From Lachnospiraceae bacterium (GTDB lineage: Bacteria; Bacillota; Clostridia; Lachnospirales; Lachnospiraceae), in contig JAGBMJ010000128.1 of NCBI GenBank assembly GCA_017634975.1, forward strand, positions 1-37,972: a stretch of DNA of 37,972 nucleotides, given 5' to 3'. The first letter of the stretch is position 1, and every line of letters begins with the position of its first letter. Of this stretch, positions 33,212-37,972 are shown piece by piece. Below the pieces are notes generated by a model that worked only from the letters and a program-made list of their open reading frames with translations, was not told the origin of the DNA and made no database searches. Position numbers and translations under genes: made by a program.

Positions 33212-33262
33212 ATACCAAAGGCGGTATTTCTGGCATTGCTATTGCCTGAATATCGTTTTTTT
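33212..33262 (+). promoter_or_regulatory. Attenuator-like terminator with competing hairpin in the gdhA leader
   Basis: CGGTATT (33222-33228) plus GGCA (33232-33235) pair with TGCC (33243-33246) plus AATATCG (33249-33255), and seven T follow (33256-33262): an intrinsic terminator inside the leader. The strand GGTAT (33223-33227) can instead pair with ATACC just upstream (33212-33216), which would break the terminator. This two-state arrangement suggests premature termination control of gdhA. Confidence 0.5.
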
Positions 33263-33292
33263 ATATCACAAACACAAATAAGCACATTTTAA

Positions 33293-34666
<1,374 letters not shown>

Positions 34667-34668
34667 TC

Positions 34669-34752
34669 ATCCTAAGGAGGGGCCCGCGAAGCGGGAGGAT
34701 CCTTTAGGATATTCGCAAGGGGGGACCCACGAATGTGGAGAGATTCCTTGCG
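34669..34752 (+). repeat. Two tandem nested hairpins after gdhA
   Basis: Hairpin 1 (34669-34710): outer ATCCTAAGGA/TCCTTTAGGAT, inner CCCGC-GAA-GCGGG. Hairpin 2 (34714-34752): outer CGCAAGG/CCTTGCG, inner CCAC-GAAT-GTGG. The two share the layout AAGG-GGG-stem-GAA-stem-GAG-CCTT and much of their sequence, so they look like diverged tandem copies. They lie just downstream of the gdhA stop and before its terminator. Confidence 0.6.
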
Positions 34753-34784
34753 ATCCCCGCAAGAGACAATCTTGGTAATGCTTC

Positions 34785-34818
34785 AAAGCCCCGCAGGTTT
34801 TACCTGCGGGGCTTTTTT
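34785..34818 (+). terminator. Terminator of gdhA
   Basis: AAAGCCCCGCAGGT (34785-34798) and ACCTGCGGGGCTTT (34802-34815) form a perfect 14-base stem with a TTT loop and a T run. Confidence 0.9.
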
Positions 34819-34822
34819 AGCT

Positions 34823-34875
34823 AAATTCATGTTTGAGGACAAGGGGACGGTCCTGTTGTCCTCAAACATGAATTT
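34823..34875. repeat. Perfect 19-base-pair hairpin with AGGGGACGGTCCTGT loop
   Basis: AAATTCATGTTTGAGGACA (34823-34841) is the exact reverse complement of 34857-34875; the 15-base loop is AGGGGACGGTCCTGT. It is directly downstream of the gdhA terminator and just upstream of the promoter at 34880. It belongs with the hairpins at 20506 and 31961. Confidence 0.85.
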
Positions 34876-34879
34876 ACGC

Positions 34880-34909
34880 TTGACGGAGTATAGGGCAGCG
34901 GGGTAGAGT
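34880..34909 (+). promoter_or_regulatory. Possible promoter of the SPOUT methyltransferase gene
   Basis: TTGACG (34880-34885), an 18-base spacer and TAGAGT (34904-34909), 33 bases before the ATG at 34942. Confidence 0.5.
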
Positions 34910-34941
34910 GAAATAGAATTATATGCAGAAAAGGATCGCGT

Positions 34942-35889
34942 ATGAACAAAATATTTGTAACAGATTTAGACCATTTGGAATTATCAATCTATGCCAGCAG
35001 CTCTGAGACGCAGCTGCTGCATTATTATGAGCCGGATCTCGGCATCTTTATCGCGGAGAGTCTGCGGGTGATCGGACGGGCGCTGGATGCCGGATATGAA
35101 CCGATGTCATTGCTGGTGGAACCGTCTGTATTGGAAGAGACCGAGGGAAATGTATTCGCCCGGATCGGGGATGCACCTGTGTATGTTGCAGAGGCAAAGG
35201 TGCTGTCACAACTGGCGGGCTATAAACTGACCGGCGGGGCATTGTGTGCCATGCGGCGTAAGGTGCTGCCGGCGGTGGAGAGCGTATGCGGGAAAGCAAA
35301 GAGGATCGCGGTGCTGGAAGGTGTGACCAATCCGACCAACGTGGGAGCGATCTTCCGATCGGCAGCAGCACTTGGTGTAGAGGCAGTACTGCTGACACAG
35401 GATTGCAGTGATCCGCTGTACCGCAGGGCGGCCAGAGTGAGTATGGGAACCGTGTTTCAGGTGCCGTGGGGATTTTTGCCGGACAAAAAGAATGCCGGAG
35501 ATGTGCTGCACCGGAATCTGCAGGAGAGATCCGGGATCAGGGAGGAGTTTGCGGCAGAATGGCCCGGTTTGGAAAAGAGAGAAGACGCGGATCCGAAACG
35601 CAAACCGGAAAAGTACCGTGTCGATGTGCCTTTGTTAAAACAACTGGGATTTACCACAGTTGCGATGGCTTTGACGGATCGTTCGGTCGGTATTGCGGAT
35701 GAGCGCCTGCACCGGGCAGAGAAGCTGGCACTCCTTTTGGGAAATGAAAATTTTGGACTGGCCGAGGAAACGATCCGCCAATGTGACTATACAGCGAAGA
35801 TACCGATGCAGAACGGTGTGGATTCCCTGAATGTGGCAGCGGCCAGCGCTGTCGCTTTTTGGGAACTGTGCGGACGAGGATGTATCTAA
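34942..35889 (+). CDS. TrmH/SpoU-family (SPOUT) RNA 2'-O-methyltransferase
   Basis: The 315-residue protein has an N-terminal substrate-binding region (about 1-110, MSLLVEPSVLEE, SQLAGYKLTGGALCAMRRK) and a C-terminal SPOUT domain. The domain carries the three knot motifs: LEGVTNPTNVGAIFRSAAAL (motif 1), LLLGNENFGLAEETI (motif 2) and IPMQNGVDSLNVAAASAVAF (motif 3). The family methylates ribose 2'-OH in rRNA or tRNA; the exact target cannot be told. A charged insertion (EEFAAEWPGLEKREDADPKR and following, about 203-228) lies between motifs 1 and 2. The ATG at 34942 has AAAGGA upstream. It is the last apparently core gene before the mobile region to the right. Confidence 0.92.
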   Translation: MNKIFVTDLDHLELSIYASSSETQLLHYYEPDLGIFIAESLRVIGRALDAGYEPMSLLVEPSVLEETEGNVFARIGDAPVYVAEAKVLSQLAGYKLTGGALCAMRRKVLPAVESVCGKAKRIAVLEGVTNPTNVGAIFRSAAALGVEAVLLTQDCSDPLYRRAARVSMGTVFQVPWGFLPDKKNAGDVLHRNLQERSGIREEFAAEWPGLEKREDADPKRKPEKYRVDVPLLKQLGFTTVAMALTDRSVGIADERLHRAEKLALLLGNENFGLAEETIRQCDYTAKIPMQNGVDSLNVAAASAVAFWELCGRGCI

Positions 35890-35949
35890 AGAGCGATGTG
35901 ACCAAAGAAGAAATATGTTCTGGAGTATCTTGCAAGCTTTTTTCTTGGT

Positions 35950-36168
35950 GTGGGCGACAGGCCGCAGTATTTTGTGGAAGACGATCACGACCCCATCGTG
36001 CCGAAGGCGGTATTCTATCAGGTGCCGGAGGGGGTGCTTACCGAGGACGGGCAGATGGAGAGCTTCAACAACGATCTGGTCATCCGATACCTGGACAGGG
36101 TGGTCGTGAGGGAGGATTGCTACGAGGTGATCTTCAAGGCAGGAGTGACCGTGGAGGTTGAGATTTGA
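35950..36168 (+). pseudogene. Remnant of a site-specific serine recombinase (C-terminal part)
   Basis: The frame reads GDRPQYFVEDDHDPIVPKAV, then FYQVPEG, then NNDLVIRYLDRVVVRED and CYEVIFKAGVTVEVEI to a stop at 36168. The PQYFVEDDHDPIVPKAVFYQV segment matches the recombinase domain junction of large serine recombinases (usually ...YYVE..HP.II....F..VQ), and the ending matches their C-terminal (D/N)xxLV...(I/V)..V.V....V.FK.G...V pattern. The zinc-ribbon and coiled region that normally lies between is missing, and so are the N-terminal catalytic resolvase domain and any clear start. The in-frame codons before 35950 do not look like the family. It overlaps nothing and begins shortly after the SPOUT gene. 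It marks the old edge of an integrated element. Confidence 0.65.
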
Positions 36169-36385
36169 GGTGTAAATCCACACCTGTGATACACTCTTTG
36201 TAGGCGAAGCGATGGTTCTCGCCTGTTTCTCGTTGTTGTAAAACTCATGAGAATTTCGTTGATTTTGGACTGCATTTTTGCTAAGCTTTACTTGTAACAT
36301 TGTGTCTTCTCGGAGGTTAATTTTTCTGGGATTGTGTCGATATAAGTATGAGGGGCATAGGCACTTGGAAAGGGAGGTGAGCAAA

Positions 36386-36577
36386 ATGGCTACGTCGAGT
36401 ATCACGAAGAACTTTGTAATATCCGGTAAGGAGCGAGTGGAAGCGTTTGCTGATGCGATTGAGGCTGCAGCCAATGATAAGACTCCTATCCACAAGGTCA
36501 GTGCCAGGGTTCTGACCGACCCGAAGGATATTGCAAAGTTTATGCAGAAGAGGAAGAAAGCGAATGAAGCAAGATGA
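36386..36577 (+). CDS. Small protein upstream of a GNAT gene, antitoxin-like (63 residues)
   Basis: The ATG at 36386 lies behind AAGGGAGGTGAG, an excellent ribosome binding site; longer in-frame starts lack one. The product, beginning MATSSITKNFVISGKERVEA and containing FADAIEAAANDKTPIHKVS then TDPKDIAKFMQKRKKANEAR, is a short charged protein with a beta-strand start and helical end. Its last 14 bases overlap the next gene, a GNAT acetyltransferase, the tight coupling seen in type II toxin-antitoxin pairs. From memory, MATSSITKNFVI proteins commonly precede such genes in Lachnospiraceae. The antitoxin role is an inference from size, order and overlap. The 217 bases before it, after the recombinase remnant, hold no clear gene. 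Confidence 0.7.
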   Translation: MATSSITKNFVISGKERVEAFADAIEAAANDKTPIHKVSARVLTDPKDIAKFMQKRKKANEAR

Positions 36578-37184
36578 CAAATTTACTGTCATCAATATTC
36601 GTGAGTATTTGAAGAAGAATGTGGATGACGAGGAGCAATTCGGAGAGGATGCCCTGAGACAGTTACTCTCCGAGTTTTCCTGCGAAAAAAATCAGGATGT
36701 TGAAGACTTCTTGAAACGGCAGGCAATAGATTTTACCAACAAGAATCAGTCCGTGACTTACCTTGTGTTTGCCACGGATGATGCACAATTGCTTGGGTAC
36801 TTTGCGCTAACTATCAAGCCAATCACTGTGAGCGGAGAACCGTTCAGTAATACGGTGAGAAAGAAACTGTCGAGAGTCAGTACGCTGAATGAAGAGGAAC
36901 ATACATACAGCCTTGCAGCTTATCTGATCGCTCAGCTTGGCAAAAACTGTGCCGATGGAGCAAACGAGAGGATAACAGGGGCAGAATTGCTTGGCCTGGC
37001 TGTGAACCAGATAGAATTGTTGCAATATCAGGCTGGTGGTATGGTTATTTTCCTTGAAGCAAACAATGAGGATAAACTCCTCTCGTTTTATGGAAATAAC
37101 AGGTTTCAGCCTTTTGACAGAAGGACTGCCGAGAAAAAAGACAAAGAACCTCATGAGTTGATTCAGCTTTTGAGGTTACTGTAG
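36564..37184 (+). CDS. GNAT-family acetyltransferase, possible toxin of a toxin-antitoxin pair
   Basis: The 206-residue protein starts at the ATG at 36564 inside the end of the small upstream gene. The GNAT fold is visible in the order VTYLVFATDDAQLLGYFALT (strands 2-4), LAAYLIAQLGKNCADGANER with ITGAELLGLAVNQI (the acetyl-CoA pyrophosphate region, normally RxxGxG/A), GGMVIFLEANNEDKLLSFYG and NNRFQPFDRR near the end. Relatives with a small upstream partner acetylate aminoacyl-tRNA and arrest translation (TacT/AtaT type), but those usually have a shorter N-terminus; here about 70 residues precede the core. A non-toxic GNAT is the alternative. AT-richer codon use than the genes left of 35900 suggests horizontal origin with its partner. 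Confidence 0.75.
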   Translation: MKQDDKFTVINIREYLKKNVDDEEQFGEDALRQLLSEFSCEKNQDVEDFLKRQAIDFTNKNQSVTYLVFATDDAQLLGYFALTIKPITVSGEPFSNTVRKKLSRVSTLNEEEHTYSLAAYLIAQLGKNCADGANERITGAELLGLAVNQIELLQYQAGGMVIFLEANNEDKLLSFYGNNRFQPFDRRTAEKKDKEPHELIQLLRLL

Positions 37185-37235
37185 AGCAGTGCTGTTTCCG
37201 CTGAGACACAGGAAAAATCATCAAAGAATTCTGAA

Positions 37236-37255
37236 GAAAGGGGTTGACAGCCATG
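37236..37255 (+). other. Orphan ribosome binding site and ATG of an interrupted gene
   Basis: GAAAGGGGTTGACA (37236-37249) is followed by GCC and an ATG at 37253 that meets TAA at once. The same GAAAGGGGTTGACA lies at 37909-37922 before the ATG at 37926. This looks like the translation start of a gene cut off by the IS3-type sequence beginning at about 37256. Confidence 0.45.
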
Positions 37256-37400
37256 TAAAGTGTACCCCTTGTCAAGGACACTTTTCAAACCAGTACAGTA
37301 AAATGTCGAAGACTATATGTTGGGGTGTTCTTTCTTGGTATCCGACCTCTGTATGAAGTTGTTTATGATAAATCGGCAGGAGCGAGGAAAGCTGCTGTTA
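37256..37400 (-). mobile_element. End region of an IS3-family element
   Basis: This non-coding stretch begins with AAAGTGTACCCCTTG-TCAAGGACACTTTT, a partly palindromic sequence resembling the terminal repeats of IS3/IS150-type elements. It runs to the stop codon of the transposase remnant at 37398. The position, just beyond the C-terminus of a minus-strand transposase, is where an IS end belongs. The other end was not identified. Most of the 339-base gap between 37185 and 37523 is accounted for by this and the remnant. Confidence 0.5.
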
Positions 37401-37514
37401 GTCCGGATTGTATTTTGGTAAAGGGTATATACCCGTAATACAGTATTCGTTGGGAGTAAGTTTGGCAAGCTCCCAGATGCCGTTGTCATTATTATAGAAG
37501 TCCATATAATATCC
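37398..37514 (-). pseudogene. IS3-family transposase OrfB, C-terminal remnant
   Basis: Translated on the minus strand from 37514 to the TAA at 37400-37398 the frame reads GYYMDFYNNDNGIWELAKLT followed by PNEYCITGIYPLPKYNPD. YMDFYNN.....L..LTPNEY is the C-terminal signature of IS3 (IS150-like) integrase/transposase OrfB. Everything upstream of this, including the DDE core, is missing: the frame beyond 37514 belongs to the plus-strand gene fragment starting near 37500. It is a decayed insertion that appears to have replaced the 5' part of that gene. Confidence 0.65.
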
Positions 37515-37523
37515 CCTGCGGAT

Positions 37524-37886
37524 ATGGATGAGGATGAGTTCGTAAAGTTCCATACGGAATTGGGGTTTGCAATGAAGCTTTTAAAACATCAGGCGGCAGA
37601 TGCAGACGAGTTGATTGTAAGGGAAGGACATAGAAAGGTCAGTTCAGAGACAGCGTATTTTTTGAATGCGGTAATGAAGTTGAATCTTGAGCTTGAAGAG
37701 GAACCGGGAGGTGTCGATATGTGTAAAGCGATGGAGAAACGTGATCAGAGAAAAGAAGTTACAGAAGCGATAAAAGCTTACAGGCTTGATGGTGCGTCGG
37801 ATGAAGATATTATTGCGAAGGTGATGAAACTTTACAATGTCACCAGAGAGTATGTGCTTGCTCTTCTCGCACCAAAGCAGGCGTAA
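37524..37886 (+). pseudogene. 5'-truncated gene resembling the C-terminal part of Rpn-family (PD-(D/E)XK) nucleases
   Basis: The open frame gives MDEDEFVKFHTELGFAMKLL, then RKVSSETAYFLNAVMKLNLE, DMCKAMEKRDQRKEVTEAIK and SDEDIIAKVMKLYNVTREYV, ending LLAPKQA. The FHTEL........K.......ISxETA..I......... (D)VC/MCKA pattern is the C-terminal half of Rpn/transposase-31-type proteins, which promote RecA-independent recombination; their PD-(D/E)XK core is N-terminal and absent here. In-frame codons just upstream (VHIISPADM at 37500-37526) also fit the family, and homology stops where the IS3 remnant begins. No ribosome binding site precedes 37524. The gene is probably dead unless internal starts are used. 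The match is from memory of the family pattern. Confidence 0.6.
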
Positions 37887-37925
37887 AATAATCATAGAGA
37901 TATTTACAGAAAGGGGTTGACAAGT

Positions 37926-37972
37926 ATGCCGAGATTCGCTACGCTCAAGCAAGCAAGCAAGCAAGCAAGCAA
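37926..37972 (+). CDS. Start of an open frame containing CAAG repeats (runs off right edge)
   Basis: The ATG at 37926 lies 9 bases after AAAGGGG. The first codons read MPRFATLKQASKQAS, where the KQAS unit comes from a tetranucleotide array read in frame (four CAAG units encode KQAS repeatedly). Only 15 codons and part of the next are visible. The repeat of GAAAGGGGTTGACA before both this ATG and the one at 37253 suggests a duplicated or recombined 5' end. A function cannot be given. A spurious frame through a microsatellite is possible. Confidence 0.4.
   Translation, partial: MPRFATLKQASKQAS
37946..37972 (+). repeat. CAAG tetranucleotide tandem repeat at the right edge
   Basis: Six complete CAAG units plus CAA (37946-37972) run to the end of the window and probably continue. 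Gain or loss of one unit shifts the frame of the ATG at 37926, the classical layout of slipped-strand phase variation. Confidence 0.85.

Noticed and set aside
37256-37290. Hairpin AAAGTGT...ACACTTT as a terminator of the GNAT gene
   Set aside because: It is 70 bases from the stop, lacks a good T run and lies at the position expected for an IS3 end.

Overview
The window looks like a contig, or a large piece of one, from a gut-type anaerobic member of the Clostridia, most likely the family Lachnospiraceae. This is an inference. It rests on strong AGGAGG-type ribosome binding sites, the rubredoxin-first (reverse) rubrerythrin, a flavin reductase fused to rubredoxin, electron-bifurcating NfnAB, an NADP-type glutamate dehydrogenase, and a thiamine salvage operon under a TPP riboswitch. 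Both edges fall in repetitive DNA (an IS30 transposase on the left, a CAAG microsatellite on the right), which is typical of short-read contig ends.

Layout. 1-330: start of an IS30-family transposase and a hairpin. 333-9458: trmO, psd, a 1990-residue transglutaminase-like/SF1 helicase/nuclease-like/DUF3320 protein, a DUF3810-type membrane metalloprotease-like protein and a 66-residue protein. 9524-12250: reverse rubrerythrin with its own promoter and terminator, a cluster of four stem-loops, a membrane protein and a TetR regulator. 12259-17091: thiamine operon (promoter, TPP riboswitch, terminator, thiW, thiM, thiE, thiD, an unassigned methyltransferase, tenA). 17183-20540: GH127-type beta-L-arabinofuranosidase and flavin reductase/rubredoxin. 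20559-23445: a three-gene cassette with a strong promoter, repeated operator-like sites and its own terminator. It encodes a 191-residue unknown protein, a VWA protein and a divergent adenylosuccinate-synthetase homologue, and is the best candidate here for an undescribed system. 23461-27092: GH25 lysozyme, alpha/beta hydrolase, an NrtR-like Nudix protein and NudC. 27114-34818: a Re-citrate-synthase-like enzyme divergent from a LysR regulator, then nfnA-nfnB, a membrane diguanylate cyclase, and gdhA behind an attenuator-like leader. Together these would link citrate/2-oxoglutarate formation, NADPH supply and ammonium assimilation into glutamate. 34880-35889: a SPOUT RNA methyltransferase.

From about 35900 to the right edge the window becomes a graveyard of mobile DNA: a serine-recombinase remnant, a small-protein/GNAT pair resembling a toxin-antitoxin module, an IS3-family remnant, a 5'-truncated gene resembling the Rpn (PD-(D/E)XK) family, and an open frame whose first codons run into a CAAG tetranucleotide array.

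Throughout the intergenic DNA a family of hairpins recurs whose loop carries GGGGACGG(A/T)CCT while the flanking stem differs in every copy (20506, 31961, 34823, with degenerate relatives at 10400 and 17054). No rRNA, tRNA or CRISPR array was seen. All family assignments come from reading motifs by eye; none was checked by a search.
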